From positions 441,120,028 through 441,184,027 of the forward strand of contig CM042688.1 of NCBI GenBank assembly GCA_023614405.1: 64,000 nucleotides of DNA. The letters run 5' to 3'. The notes beneath the pieces are model-generated. The model saw only the letters and a list, made by a program, of their open reading frames with translations. It was not told where the DNA came from and ran no database searches. The translations under genes were made by a program, and so were the position numbers. This document shows positions 11,714 to 23,252 of this stretch, piece after piece (position 1 is the first letter of the stretch; every line of letters begins with the position of its first letter). This DNA is from Avena insularis. Taxonomy: Eukaryota; Streptophyta; Magnoliopsida; Poales; Poaceae.

Positions 11714-14108
11714 GAGGTGGGAGCTCTAGAGGGGGAATGTCCATTTTAGACATGGAGGTGAGATAGTGCTAGCAGGTGATTGGCCTAGAGAGCAATGGAG
11801 AGGGGTGAGAGGGGTATTTGGTCGGGCAAAGAGATAGGGAGGGAGTGGTGGAGGCTGCTGCAATTAATTGGTCCCACTTTTTTGTTCCTCTCTCTCTGTA
11901 AAGCACATGGGACAAAGGAGAGGAGTTGCTACAATGGTGTCGACTTGGGGTATGTCCTGGTACTAAGGAGATGTACTGACCAAGTTCTGATGAGAGTTGG
12001 AGAGAGTTTAGATTATGAGCTTGATGTAAATCAAATCTTGGTCATATCGTTTCTTATGAAGAAATTCTTGGATTCGTACCAGGTCTGGATGATCCAATGC
12101 TGCTGGTAGATAGGTATGGACAAGGTATAACTCCATGAATTATTTGAGATTTATTGGATGAATTTTACTCCACTTTATATCAGTTATTCAAATAGTACAG
12201 AAGTGGTTTTTAGGATGGGATTTGATATTTTTGAATTGGACAAGTGGAGTTTTTGATGTGATAAGGTCCCAAATGTGAATACACACTTAGGGGAATTTTC
12301 CCAAGATTTATTGAGGCTTAAAAGAATTTAAAACAATTATTATTCCAATTCAACCATTTAAGAAAATGGGCAAAAAGATATAATAAATCTCTTCAAAAAT
12401 ATTTATTTTTGAAGTGGGAAGATAGGGTATGATATATGGGCCTCAAAAGTGCTTAGGTTTGGGGTAGTGTTTTGGCAAAAACCAAACTTTTCTTTGGGAA
12501 AGGAGTTTTGGAGATTTTGACTATTAAAGAGATTTGTTAGATTTGGAGCCTTAGTAATTATGGATAATGTTTGATAAATCTTGATGATTAAGGTAGATGA
12601 TGTATACAAGGTGTAGCAAGCATTTTCAACTTTGGGAATTGGAAATCCAACTTGAATTAGATGGAAAACAAGGAGTTGTGGATCTAGGTTATACCACCAA
12701 AACATGGGTATATCTTGGAGCTCAGAGTTCCCCTTGGGGCATGGTATATATGTATGGATAGACCAAGTGATGTAGATTTCAATGGTGTAGAGGTTTGAGC
12801 TTGATCCTGCTTGAGCTCACCAAGACAGGCTTTCAAACATAGAATAAAATAAGCCTGCCAAAGCAGATTATCAACTAGCCTCCAAAACCTTGTGGGTTTA
12901 AGAAGCACAAGGATCCACTTGGAACAAGTGAAGTAGATAGTGATATACCTATCTGATTAGACCACAACCATGCAAAGAGTTGGTCCATAGAAGGTTGGAT
13001 GGTGCTGTGAGCTTCTATCAAAGTAGGCATGATGACTAGATTGGCAGGAATAGTTATTTTCTTGCCTGCAAAACCATCAAGAACAAGTAGGTTGGAGGAT
13101 GATATAACCAATGCAAGAGTTGTCCTTAGTAGTACGTAGGATGGTGAACAATATGGTTCAGATGCATTTTCAAAAATGCACAAGGGTTGAGAAAGGGAGG
13201 CATTCAAAAAGGTGATGCTGGAGATAGTTTTCCAGACTTGGCCAAATTTGGCAGATTTAGGGTTTTGGACTTGAATGTGGGTGGTGATGATTTTTATGGG
13301 TTGCAAGGTACCAAATCATCATCAAGTGGATGAGGTTGAAGTGTAGATTGAGTAGGAAGGGATCCATGGTTGATATTGGTCTTCATTGACTTGGAAACTT
13401 CTAGAATGGATCACTGCAGAATTGATCTGGTTAGGGGTTTTAGATGATCACCTGGTGGCTAGAGATTAGATCCAGATTGTATTCTTCCTTAGGGTGTGGT
13501 GATTTGGAAACCTCTTGATCCTAGTGATGAGCTCCTAGGGTAGTTCATACTATCTCCTAAGCAGACAAATCAAGCAGCAGATCAAGGCAACTTAACTTAC
13601 AAGCAAATCAACTACTACTAGGGTTACCTTCAAGCTTAGCTTGAGGTAAGGGTGGGAAATTTTGAAAGGTTGGAGTTTGAACAAGGTGAGGTCCTTGGTA
13701 CATCTACCAAGAGTAGAGTTCAATAGATTTATAAAAGGTTTTGGGAAATCTTAGAGGTAGGGGTAGTTGCAGGTTCTGTCTTGAAAACATAAGGAGATTA
13801 TATTATATATCTCTCCATAGTTTTGTCAATAGAAGCTACTAAAATAGTTTTGGTTACATAAGCATCTTGATCATGTTTTTGGAATGCCAGAATAATTGAG
13901 AAAATACTAAAATGAGCCAGGATAGTTTTGTTAAATAGCTTTTGTCAACTGATGGTGAGGTAAGGAGTTTCATATGGTACACACTCACCAGCACAAGCAC
14001 AAACAAACAACAAGCAAACACTACACCAATGAACAAGAAAAAGTTTTGTTCCCCCTGATTTTGGCATTCTGGACAACTAATCCGGGTTGCAGAAATTGGG
14101 ATGTTACA

Positions 14109-14113
14109 TATAT
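14109..14113. repeat. Target site duplication of A, right copy (TATAT)
   Basis: Matches 556-560 exactly and follows the terminal TTACA of the right LTR. Confidence 0.92.
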
Positions 14114-14451
14114 GCTTTCATGAAAACTCACCCTCTTAATTTACATGATTATACTTTATTATTCAAAGGCAAGCCTATGAGTTGATTACATGACATGGAA
14201 TAGAGTTTACTCCTTTTGAATCATCCATGCTAACAATAATTTTGCTGCACTATCAGGATGCATAAGACCCATATGATATGCTTGCCATTACTCTATCTAT
14301 GCTGAAGTTTTTCAGATTTATGAAGTGGTGGAAACATGAGTCTACCAATCATGAGCGAGATCACCATCTCATTATTTCAGTTTAAATGCTGAGTTCCTTT
14401 TTGATTTTGGTTTTCTTGCTCGGGGACGATCAAGTTTAAGCTTGGGGAGGT
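14114..14451 (+). mobile_element. Element H 3' internal end with polypurine tract (right half)
   Basis: Continues the sequence of 1-555 after removal of A. The region ends with a short GC-rich hairpin-like stretch (GCTCGGGGACGATCAAG, about 14418-14434) and the polypurine tract AGCTTGGGGAGGT at 14439-14451. This order is typical of Athila/Tat-type Gypsy elements. No ORF is seen. Confidence 0.6.
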
Positions 14452-15690
14452 TGATGGCTCTGAAATATAGCCATCTACGTCCACATTTAAACTTGATATT
14501 ATTCATAGTTTTGATGAAATATCTCTCTAAACCCTGCGACTAATGCCTAATATGCAGAGGGGTGTGCAATCCTTTCTTTTATATTTTCCTACGCAGATAA
14601 TGTCGTTAGAAGATGGGAATCACTAGATTAAAGTCAAACATACGAGATTTCCAACAACCAGAAGAAACCAGGAGTCGTAAAGTGGAGGTAGACGCTTTAA
14701 CGACCAACTATACAACTGGAGAAAAATTCCGGCCGTATAGTTGGCGCCGCCACCATTAGGTCAAATAGAACAACTTTTGTGAAGCGACCCCTATATAAAG
14801 AAACCTCGGGTGACGAGAAAACAAGCCAGACCTCGCCAAAAAGTCTCTACCATAGATCACCAGTCGTCTCCAGATCTCAAAATCCTTCTCCATCTCCATA
14901 GCCATATTCCACCACTTGTAATAGTAGATCTCTTCTTCGATTGGTGACATTGTAAGACTATTGATATCAATCTTATGATTTTCATTACAATGTTTGTGAT
15001 TGTTGATCTCATCTCTATGTGTGAGTAATTCTCCTTGGGATAAGGGCTTTGGCCTATCCATGTAGCAATTGTCCATATTATTTATTATAGATGGGATCAT
15101 GTTTTAGTTTGTATGACATGATGATTATTGTATCCTCTATTGCCTCAATCCAAGGACTTGTCAGGTACCCAACACCCCGAGGGTTGATCCAGGTATAGGG
15201 AGTATGAGTAATGAATGATCTACAGGTTGGGAGCCCTAGTGACAGAAGGGGTAGTATGGATATATGTGAGGGATTTACTTGCGATTAACAGTGACATCAC
15301 TATGCATATCATTAGTTCTCTTTCTTCTATGGACGAGACTAGTAGGTTATTGCTACAAACGGTTGCGGAGGTAATAGCAATTATGGATGAACTACCCACA
15401 TATAATTTATCTTGCTCTAAAAAGTACATGCATACTTTATTTCTATCTTTTATTCCCATCAGATGTTTTGCACAGCTATAGGTGAAACCGAACGTCCTAG
15501 GCCCTCTCTCTCCATCATCGAAAGCAATAAAAAGACGCAAGCTATTGGTCCGGTAAAAACACAAAAGGAATTCTTAAACTCCTGAAGGTCTGTTAAAGTA
15601 ACTTTACTACGCATTCGCTTCCCGAGGATTCAATAACCTAGGTATACTAAGGAAAAAAGAAGCTACACTACATCCGTAATCCGGATCGAA
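14452..15690 (+). repeat. Element H 3' LTR (end uncertain)
   Basis: Starts TGATGGCTC directly after the polypurine tract. A TATA box is at 14793-14799. The right end cannot be fixed because no partner LTR and no TSD are in the window. Similarity to the D LTR begins at about 15698. Small ORFs at 14756-15564 are overlapping, on both strands, and without domains. Confidence 0.5.
14793..14799 (+). promoter_or_regulatory. TATA box in element H LTR
   Basis: TATATAAAG follows a GC-rich patch and lies about 340 bp into the LTR, the usual place for the U3/R promoter of a Gypsy LTR. Confidence 0.55.
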
Positions 15691-15697
15691 GCTATCA

Positions 15698-18005
15698 GAC
15701 ATCGACGCCGTCGCCTGGCTGGTCGAGTTTCGGAGATCACGTCGACAATTTCAGATAACCAATGCGGATGAGTTTGCACTTAGCCCCCTACACCTTTATG
15801 CCTATCACACCATGGTCCACCCCTGTCCCCACCTATCAGCCTCAGTAGCCCATCGTCCGGACACTTTTCTAAAAAGGAAACAGAGGTATTTGGTATTCGC
15901 AGAAACACCCCCAGCTCGGCCACATGTCCCTCCATGTTGGCGTGCGCACGCGGTGGCCCCGCTGTCCTTTGGCCCCACACGTCAGCGGCAGTGGGTTAGA
16001 TTCCTCTGAGTAAGAAAAGTCCCATGAATTTCCAAAAATCAAAAATAAATCAGAATATGAATAAATATGAATTAATTCATAACTTTTAAATACTTTTGAA
16101 TTTGAATTCCAACTTAATATGAAATGTGTTTTGTTTTGAATGTAAATTCAAATATTTTCAGAAATAATTCAAAATAGACAAATCTTCGACTTTGACCAAA
16201 TTTAATATGAATTGATTTAAATATTGTTTTAAAGTTATAATTCCAAATAATATGAAAAATATATGTTTTTGAACCAGAAAAACATGAGGAATATGAATAT
16301 GCTATTTAAAATATATTCTGGGTAATTAAAATTCTTGAATTGTTTAATACTATTTAAATGCCATTTCTTAATAAATTTATAACTTTAATTCCGTAATTCC
16401 GAATTTAAAAAAATAATATGTCTAAATCGATCAGCACGACGAGCCGTTCTAACTATGTGTTCCATGATAAGAATTGAAGCATGCATCATGTAAATATAAT
16501 AAATACAACGATGTTTATGGGAACAAAACATGCCTAAATAGTTAATTAAAGTTCTTTAGTATTGTTCCCACACCTCACCCATGCCATGCTATGTTATACC
16601 ATGCAATTGTGCATCATTCCATCATGGCATACCTTGTTTGCTTGTCGCATATATTCATATGATTGCGCACTTTATTTATTATGGCCTTTGTGTGTTTGGA
16701 TTTTCTTCTGGATAGACACCGAGCAAGGGAACTACCAAGAGAACCTATAGTACTACCCGTATCCCGGTTACACCACTGCTCATCCGTCAGGCAAGCAATT
16801 CCCCATGCTTGCATACATATAGGACCTATTCCTCTATCTTCTTCTTGCATCATTGAGTCACGATTGCATTAAATTGAATCCCAAGTATTACATAGCATTA
16901 AATTGAATCCCAAAACTTGTACCCTCTATCCTATGAGCCATTACTACAGGAGTTGTTTGAGTAACGCGAGCCATAGAACCGCATGGGTAGGGTTTGTGTG
17001 ACTCTGATGGATAATGAGGTACCTAAACAACTTAAACTGTGTAGTAATGGGATAACTAAAGAAAGAGGCATCGGTGGGCAATAGCTGTTATTTTGTTCTT
17101 CCACGCTCACTTGTGTCCCGTAGGACCCCGAGTACTTGATACATGTTCCTTGACTATTCGCACTATCCACATGTGGGAGACTCTATGGATCCCCCATTTC
17201 CTGAGCTTGATTCACATTTTATTTCTTGGGGGTAACAAACTAGTTTGAGGATTTATTACTATCCTATACTTATGCCATGCTTTACTGCTTTATTTACTAT
17301 TGCATGTGGAGCACCTGTAATATTTAGGATCACGACATGATTTCGCGGTATCGATAAGCCTATTCACACTTTAGGGTTCCCAGTTGTTTACAACCATTCT
17401 CACAAACCCTGGCTTCGTCTCGGAGCTGGCCAACTTTGTTGTGGGTAGCTTATTGGGGTGGATCCCTGAAATCATTTATGAACCCTGTGAATGCATTATC
17501 GTGAGGCCTCGTTGCTTTTTATTTGGTCCTTCCCGAGGTTGATCGTGCGTGTGTTGCTATTTCTGCACCCCTACAGGGTAAATATTTTTGAAAGCCATGT
17601 CTGCGGTTATGGACAACTTGGAGCACATTTTCTCGATCATAGATAACTATAACTAAAGTACCACCTTTAATTTGACTAAAGCATGACTAGTAAATAGTGC
17701 AACGCTCATGGTATTGTTAATAAAATTGCCAACGGATGGGCTGTTCTTTCGCCTTCTCATCGGAAAGCGAGAAGGAGGGCGAGCGATTTTTATTTGTGTT
17801 AATTATATAACTATTATTACTAAATAACAAGCTTCCGTACATATCTGGTTGGGCGTATGTTGTAGCGTGTCTCTATGGAACTTTTTGGTATTATATTTCG
17901 CTGCAATTGTGTAACCCCCAGGTTGTTCCCTTTAGATGCATTAAGACTTGTTGAGTACCTCTAGGGTCTCACACGATAAATATTTTGGTTCAGATGGACA
18001 GGTAT
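15698..18005 (+). repeat. Element D LTR1, truncated 5' side, first part
   Basis: Aligns with 26690-29020 of LTR2 and 55060-57320 of LTR3. About 1360 bp equivalent to 25327-26690 is missing at the left. Interrupted at 18005 by element E (TSD GGTAT at 18001-18005). It holds a 75-nt exon-like stretch at 16716-16790 with one in-frame stop. Confidence 0.85.
18001..18005. repeat. Target site duplication of E, left (GGTAT)
   Basis: GGTAT precedes the left LTR and recurs at 21754-21758. The uninterrupted site is visible in D LTR2 as ACAGGTAT near 29010. Confidence 0.9.
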
Positions 18006-18595
18006 TGATGAGGGTTTAACTCATCAATGCCCATTGCTATGGACTTAGGTTCGAGGAATTGAGGAGTGCTGGAGATCTCGGTACGGCTAGCAAACAAGCA
18101 CACAGGTGACACGAGGTTTACCCAGGTTCAGGCCTCGTAGAGGACCCTACATCCTGCTTGTCTACTCTTGATTGATAAAGGATCCGAAGGATTACAATGT
18201 CGCCGATGGCGGTGTATGCGCAGATTGGATCTGGCGTATGAGAGATCGTAGATCTATCTATTGAGGGAGTCGCGATGTCTAGATCTATTGTGGCATAGCG
18301 TGTTGCGATTGAGAGATTGGAGGTGAGGATGCCTTCTCGTTGGACCCTCCTAGCCTTTATATATGGGGAGGCTAGGTCTCAGGTACCAATACGAATTGGT
18401 TTACAAGTTAGAGTTCGTATCTAGTCTAGTCTTGTACTTTACTTGCCTTGTTATGCCAGGAGTCTGTGTCCTTGTAGGCTTCGTATCAGTCGAACCGTCA
18501 TAGGCATCATGGACCTTGCAATTCATCGAGTGGGCCTTCCGTCGAGCCGCACCAGGTAGGCTATAGTCGAGTGCCTATTGGGAATACCCATGTTA
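18006..18595 (-). repeat. Element E 3' LTR (left copy)
   Basis: 590 bp, starts TGATGAGGG and ends CATGTTA on the plus strand. A minus-strand TATA box (ATATATAAAGG) lies near 18357-18364. Confidence 0.9.
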
Positions 18596-21163
18596 GTAGC
18601 CCCCGAGTGTCCATGTGAATCGTAGATTCGGATGGAGACTCAGAAGTCTTGATCTTTGCATTAGAATGTCGAAGTCGACAATTGTGTCGAGTGCGAAGCA
18701 CTTCACCCGGAAGTTCATCGGGTCAGTCGAATTTATAGTAGCTCATAGGGATGATGGTAAACATGCCTGGTGCGCTCGATGGATCGGGACCAGTTAATTG
18801 CTCTAGGGCAAAAACAACGCTACCTACTCAAACTCGAGTCCCCAGACTCGAATTCGGAAATTGCTGGCGTAATTCGACTCATGCCGCAGAGGCCTTACAG
18901 GAGTCGAATTCTAGTGTATGGGTGTGAACACTCGACGCGTCCGTCAAGGCTTATTCATCGTACCTGCAGGCACGGATATATCTCTGGTAGTGCGCAGCGG
19001 ATGCGTTGCCAGGCCTTATTCAGGTCTTATCTTCATGCTGTAAGCGCGGCATCCGAATTTTTTGTCATCGTGGAGATGATTCGGGTGGCCCAGGAGACGT
19101 AATCTCTTTGTAGGGAAATATGAGGTAGAGTCGCCATAGCATTTGAGTGTGGATGTTATCAACACACAGTGCGATGTACAAGGAAAAATAATCATAGGGT
19201 GTGCGACCAGCGCTCCCTATGGGAGTAGCCCCCGAGTGTCTGGTTGAGTCGAAGACTTAGGCAGGGACTCAAGAACTTTTGCGACTGCTATCGTCTTTTT
19301 GTTTGCTGGTTTTAGTCGAATTTGCTTTCAGTGCTCCCTATGGGAGTAACCCGAATCCCACAATCGAATCGTAGATTCGAGTGAAGGGTTTTCATAATGC
19401 TTGGATATCTTCACAAATTTCTTCGGGTGCGTGGCCAACGCTCCCTATGGGAGTAGCCCCCGAGTCCTTAGTCGAATCGTGGATTCGAGTGAGGAGTCAG
19501 AGCGTGTCACTCGAGGATCTTGTATATGCGCGACCAGTGCTCTAGCTTGGAGTAGGCCCCGAGTGTCTGGCGGAGTCGTAGACTCGGGCAGAGACTCGAG
19601 TCTTGTATCTTTGTAGATGTAGTTGCCAATCATGCGAGAAGAAAACATGGGTGAGTCGACGATGCTGATGGAGTCGATGCAGTCACTTTTGTCGGGTGCG
19701 TGGCCAACATCGCATGTGTGTAGCATCAAGCGATGCAACCATCCGAGGAGGGACTCGACTCGGGTCTTGAGTGTATGTCATAGCCAGTTGTTTTGTCGAG
19801 TCCTGTTGGAGGACCCGATAGAATAGCTCGACGTAGTTGACATCCTTATAAGCTGCATAAAACATTAAGAATTGTGAAGTATTTGTATCTTGTAAACAAT
19901 ATTTGCATGTCGGTTTGCAAAGTAATATTCTGGTGCCAATCGAGTCGACACTTTTGCACTGTATGCTAGGCCTTTTCGTTAGCCTGATTACCCTTAGTCT
20001 CAGTACCTTGCCGAGGTGCTCGGAGTTCAAGGATTCGACGATCAGGCAGAATCAGCTACTCGGGCTATCGCGTATGAGGTCCTCGAGTGCGTGGAGTCGA
20101 CGACACATTAGGTTACTCGAAGAGGGCGCAGCCCCCGAGTGTTTCGAGTGCGATTAAAGTAAGAAAGAAATCAACTTTAAGTATAGAACTTAGCTTTATT
20201 GATAGTTGCCATGACGAACGAGTCACAAGATCCGATGCGATCGGCGGGTCAAGGGAGTCGAAGATTGTAGCGGCTCGTGATCGCAGGATTCGAGGGAGCC
20301 CCCGAATCGAATACCGTAGCGAATCACTAGAGTCGAAGACTAGAGTTGACGTGGGAGCGAGTCATGCGGCGGAGGTAGTCGACGCGGCGGATCGGAGTCG
20401 CGTGGTGATGACGAATTGCCATATATGAAGACTGTAACGGGCCACAGCAGTCGAAGACCGTATCGGGTCACCTCACCCGAAGACCACAGGTGAAGACCGT
20501 AGTGAGTCGCGTGATGGAGTCGAAGACTCAGTAGATGGGCGGAGGCGGAGACCGTAGTGAGTCACCATAGCCGAAGGCGGTAACGGGCCTCGCGGCAGAG
20601 TCGACGGAGCCCCCGAGTGTGGAATCAGTGATGTCGGCGAATTCGATCTGGCGTCGCGATGGAGTCGATGCAACTTGCGCATTTGCAAGACCATGGCGGT
20701 CCGTAGTAGAAGACCACGGTGGTCGATGGAATCGAAGACCACGGTGGTCACCGGGCGCCGAGGGAGCCTTCCGAGTCGCTGGAGTCGAGGACCGAAGAGG
20801 GTCGTATGGTGGAGTCAAAGGAGTCCTCGAGTGTAGCATCGAGGTGGTTGATGGAGTCGAGACAACATTGGGGAGCCGATGTGGCAGACCGGAGTCGACG
20901 CGGCAGCGGATCGCCGAAACCAATGGCGGTAGCATGTTGTCGCAGCCGAAGATTTTAGTGGGTCGCCGCAGCCGAAGGCCATAGCGGGTCATCGGAGTCG
21001 AACATCGCGGCAAGTCTACGAATCGGAGGGAGTTGACGTGATCATCGAGTGAGCAGAGCCGATGGCGGCGGTAGTTCGCCGCATCCGAAGACTGCAGTGG
21101 GCCACACGGCGGAGTCGGTGTAGCCCCCGGGTGTAGTCGATTGGTCGTGCAGACGGCGCCAAT
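18596..21163 (-). repeat. Element E core: GC-rich degenerate repeats with multiplied PPT motif
   Basis: The motif AGCCCCCGAGT (complement of the polypurine tract) occurs at 18598, 19227, 19455, 19554 (one change), 20130, 20297 (one change), 20608 and 21122 (one change), with a weaker version at 19346. From 19205 to 19565 it sits in a degenerate unit of about 100-120 bp that contains GCTCCCTATGGGAGTAG. From 20040 to 21130 the sequence is built from short GTCGAAGACCGTAG-like repeats of about 30-40 bp. ORFs here (for example 20528-21013, minus) only mirror the repeats. Confidence 0.8.
21150..21162 (-). other. Element E candidate primer binding site
   Basis: On the minus strand the LTR end CCTCGTCA is followed by AT and TGGCGCCGTCTG. 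The first nine bases match the Asp-tRNA type primer site; the rest does not, so the primer tRNA is uncertain. Confidence 0.6.
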
Positions 21164-21753
21164 TGACGAGGGTTTAACTCATCAATGCCCATTGTTATGG
21201 ACTTAGGTTCGAGGAATTGAGGAGCGCTGGAGATCTCGGTACGGCTAGCAAACAAGCACACAAGTGACATGAGGTTTACCCAGGTTCAGGCCTCGTAGAG
21301 GACCCTACATCCTGCTTGTCTGCTCTTGATTGATAAAGGATCCGAAGGATTACAATGTCGCCGATGGCGGTGTATGCGCAGATTGGATCTGGCGTATGAG
21401 AGATCGTAGATCTATCTATTGAGGGAGTCGTGATGTCTAGATCTATTGTGGCGTAGCGTGTTGCGATTGAGAGATTGGAGGTGAGGATGCCTTCTCGTTG
21501 GACCCTCCTAGCCTTTATATATGGGGAGGCTAGGTCTCAGGTACCAATACGAATTGGTTTAAAAGTTAGAGTTCGTATCTAGTCTAGTCTTATACTTTCC
21601 TTGCCTTGTTATGCCAGGAGTCTGTGTCCTTGTAGGCTTCGTATCAGTCGAACCGTCATAGGCGTCATGGACCTGGAAATTCGTCGAGTGGGCCTTCCGT
21701 CGAGCCGCAGCAGGTAGGCTATAGTCGAGTGCCTATTGGGCATACCCATGTTA
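21164..21753 (-). repeat. Element E 5' LTR (right copy)
   Basis: 590 bp, nearly identical to 18006-18595. Starts TGACGAGGG (one substitution) and ends CATGTTA. Minus-strand TATA box near 21514-21522. Next to the primer site, so this is the 5' LTR. Confidence 0.9.
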
Positions 21754-21758
21754 GGTAT
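21754..21758. repeat. Target site duplication of E, right (GGTAT)
   Basis: Follows the right LTR end CATGTTA and matches 18001-18005. Confidence 0.9.
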
Positions 21759-22278
21759 AGTCTCCGAAAGGTTACTGGGTCGAAGACACTGATGATGGTG
21801 GACACGACCATCAGGCGTAGAGATTCCGGGGATGGAGATCTGGGAGATCTGTGGGCGGGATGTGCTTATTTTCAGGGCATCTTATGCCAATTTTCTTCTT
21901 GTCTGTACTCGGATCTTGTTTTCCACTTCCTCTTGATACATTGACGTGTGGTGTATGATAATGTATCCTAAACTATTATCTCTATCTAGGATATTTGGAT
22001 CTTGCCGTATGGCATAGAATATTTTTGTTTCTATTGTTTTAGATGGCCAATCTCTGATGTACTTTTGTATGTCATGGGCATACACACTTGTGTATGTTTT
22101 GTTCCCATACATGTCGACTACGCCGCTCGCTCTTGCCACGAAGTTCTTGAAAGTGGGTAGGGTGGTTGGCCAGTATCGTGCCCTAGTGGGTGTCCTTGGG
22201 CCTCCGTGGTAGAATCCCTTATCCACTTTTGGGTTCATCTTGGCTTGTTGCTTATAGCATAGGTTCTGGGATATTACA
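21759..22278 (+). repeat. Element D LTR1, second part (3' end)
   Basis: Continuation of LTR1 after element E; ends GATATTACA at 22278. Matches the ends of LTR2 (50708) and LTR3 (57857). Confidence 0.85.
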
Positions 22279-22280
22279 AT

Positions 22281-22293
22281 TGGTATCAAAGTC
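22281..22293 (+). other. Element D core 1 primer binding site (decayed tRNA-iMet)
   Basis: TGGTATCAAAGTC lies three bases after the LTR end. It carries two transitions relative to TGGTATCAGAGCC, which is intact in core 2. Confidence 0.8.
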
Positions 22294-23060
22294 ATTCTGT
22301 CTTTCAGGGTCTCAGCCAAGATGGTCGTTCTCAATCCAGAAAATATTTTGGTAGCTATATAGTAGGTAAAAACTAAACGTGAGAGTAGGAATGCTTCCAT
22401 TTTTATTCTTACCCACCCACCCACCCTTTTTTCTGGCAAGGAAGTGTTTCGTTTGTCTATCCTCTTCTAAAAATTCAAACTATGATTCACGTGTTTAGGG
22501 TATCTGTAGTACCATAGGATGTGTTAATCCTTTATTGATCTATTACATCCAACCTTGCTTCGCAATCTACCTTTGGTTATCAACTGTTGATACATTCCAT
22601 ACTGATAGTCTTTTGTAAACTGACGTGATCTATATGACTCTTTGTTAACCAGTGCGGTCCTTTTAAGGGTTTTCTTCCTATCGGCATGTTTTTACTGAAT
22701 GTGGACTTTCTAATCTCTATCTATTAAGTGGTTTTGCGCATCTAGTTGGTATTCTAATGCTGAAAAATGTGGAATTTTTTCTTTGATACATCTATGTTTC
22801 CATACTAATTTTCAGTCGTGTGTGATACACTATTCACCTTGTTTGTCAGCATGTCCATGGTAACTCAATCTTTTGCCACCTACACATAATCTGAAGTTTT
22901 TACTTCATGTTTAATTCTTTTGGGGATAAATACATAACTTGTGTCGATCCGATGCTTGTGATTGTAATTGGGTTCTCGGTATAGCTATATAACACTTATC
23001 ATGAGTGGAATATGGTTAGTGCTATAAATCTAATTCTCTAAATGATTTTGGTTAACTTTT

Positions 23061-23252
23061 GTGTATTTGAGTTGTATCGTCATCATATCTATATCATATT
23101 CAAGTATCTTTGGTGAATCCGGAGATTTCTTAAGGCACCATGGTGGATTATCATCCGTTTATCATGCTTCACATATTTTTGATCTTCATATGTGCAAGGT
23201 TCTATTTGATAATGGAGAATCTCATCCTTTCATCTCTGATAGCTTTGTGTAA
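23061..23252 (+). pseudogene. Aspartic protease remnant, D core 1
   Basis: The last 17 codons (23199-23249) read VLFDNGESHPFISDSFV. This retains the pattern of a Gypsy retropepsin active site, but the DS/TGA core is changed to DNGE. A stop follows at once. The upstream part has no domain. The equivalent in core 2 reads VIFDTAESHPFISDSFV. It is a decayed relic without enzymatic potential. Confidence 0.55.

Larger units (their letters stand above)
561..14108 (-). mobile_element. Element A: giant-LTR, non-coding Tekay-like retrotransposon (complete, minus strand)
   Basis: Two direct repeats (561-5893 and 8152-14108) flank a 2258-bp core, and the whole is bounded by TATAT target duplications. 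Orientation is minus: the primer binding site lies beside the right LTR and the polypurine tract beside the left LTR. On its own strand each LTR begins TGTAAC and ends CCCCACA. No gag or pol similarity is left, so it must depend on proteins supplied in trans. About 83 percent of the element is LTR, unusual even for large non-autonomous elements. The primer region and LTR motifs resemble element C, suggesting a Tekay-type chromovirus partner (inference). It is inserted in element H. Confidence 0.93.
8152..14108 (-). repeat. Element A 5' LTR (right copy)
   Basis: This 5957-bp copy pairs with 561-5893 and adjoins the primer binding site, so it is the 5' LTR of the minus-strand element. It keeps the 553-bp stretch at 9604-10156 that the other LTR lost. 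TATA box at 11706-11713 on the minus strand. In the leader, the donor-like CAG|GTGAGC of the left copy has become GTCAGC here (near 11294). By eye the copies are clearly alike but carry many point differences and small indels, so the insertion is not very recent. Confidence 0.92.
18006..21753 (-). mobile_element. Element E: 3.7-kb non-autonomous LTR element with PPT-like repeats
   Basis: Two 590-bp LTRs (18006-18595 and 21164-21753) flank a 2.57-kb GC-rich core, bounded by GGTAT target duplications. The strand is minus: a polypurine tract complement (GTAGCCCCCGAG) abuts the left LTR and a primer site (TGGCGCCGTCTG) abuts the right one. LTR ends on the element strand are TA...CA, not canonical TG...CA, in both copies. 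By eye the two LTRs differ at only a dozen or so positions, so this is among the youngest insertions here. The core has no domain-bearing ORF. It is inserted in D LTR1. Confidence 0.9.

Noticed and set aside
19205..19565. CRISPR-like regular repeats
   Set aside because: Units are degenerate, spacers are related to each other, and the context is a plant retrotransposon core.
20528..21013. 161-codon ORF on the minus strand (Arg/Ser/Pro-rich)
   Set aside because: It lies in the degenerate GC-rich repeats of element E. Low-complexity composition and overlapping open frames on the other strand show repeat structure, not a gene.
22281..22293. Possible tRNA gene fragments at the TGGTATCAGAGCC sites
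   Set aside because: Each is a 13-bp primer binding site at an LTR border. No cloverleaf can be formed from the flanks.
21882..22439. 185-codon minus-strand ORF across the D LTR1/core border
   Set aside because: It crosses the LTR end and primer site in the antisense direction. No domain, and the equivalent in the other D copies is not open.
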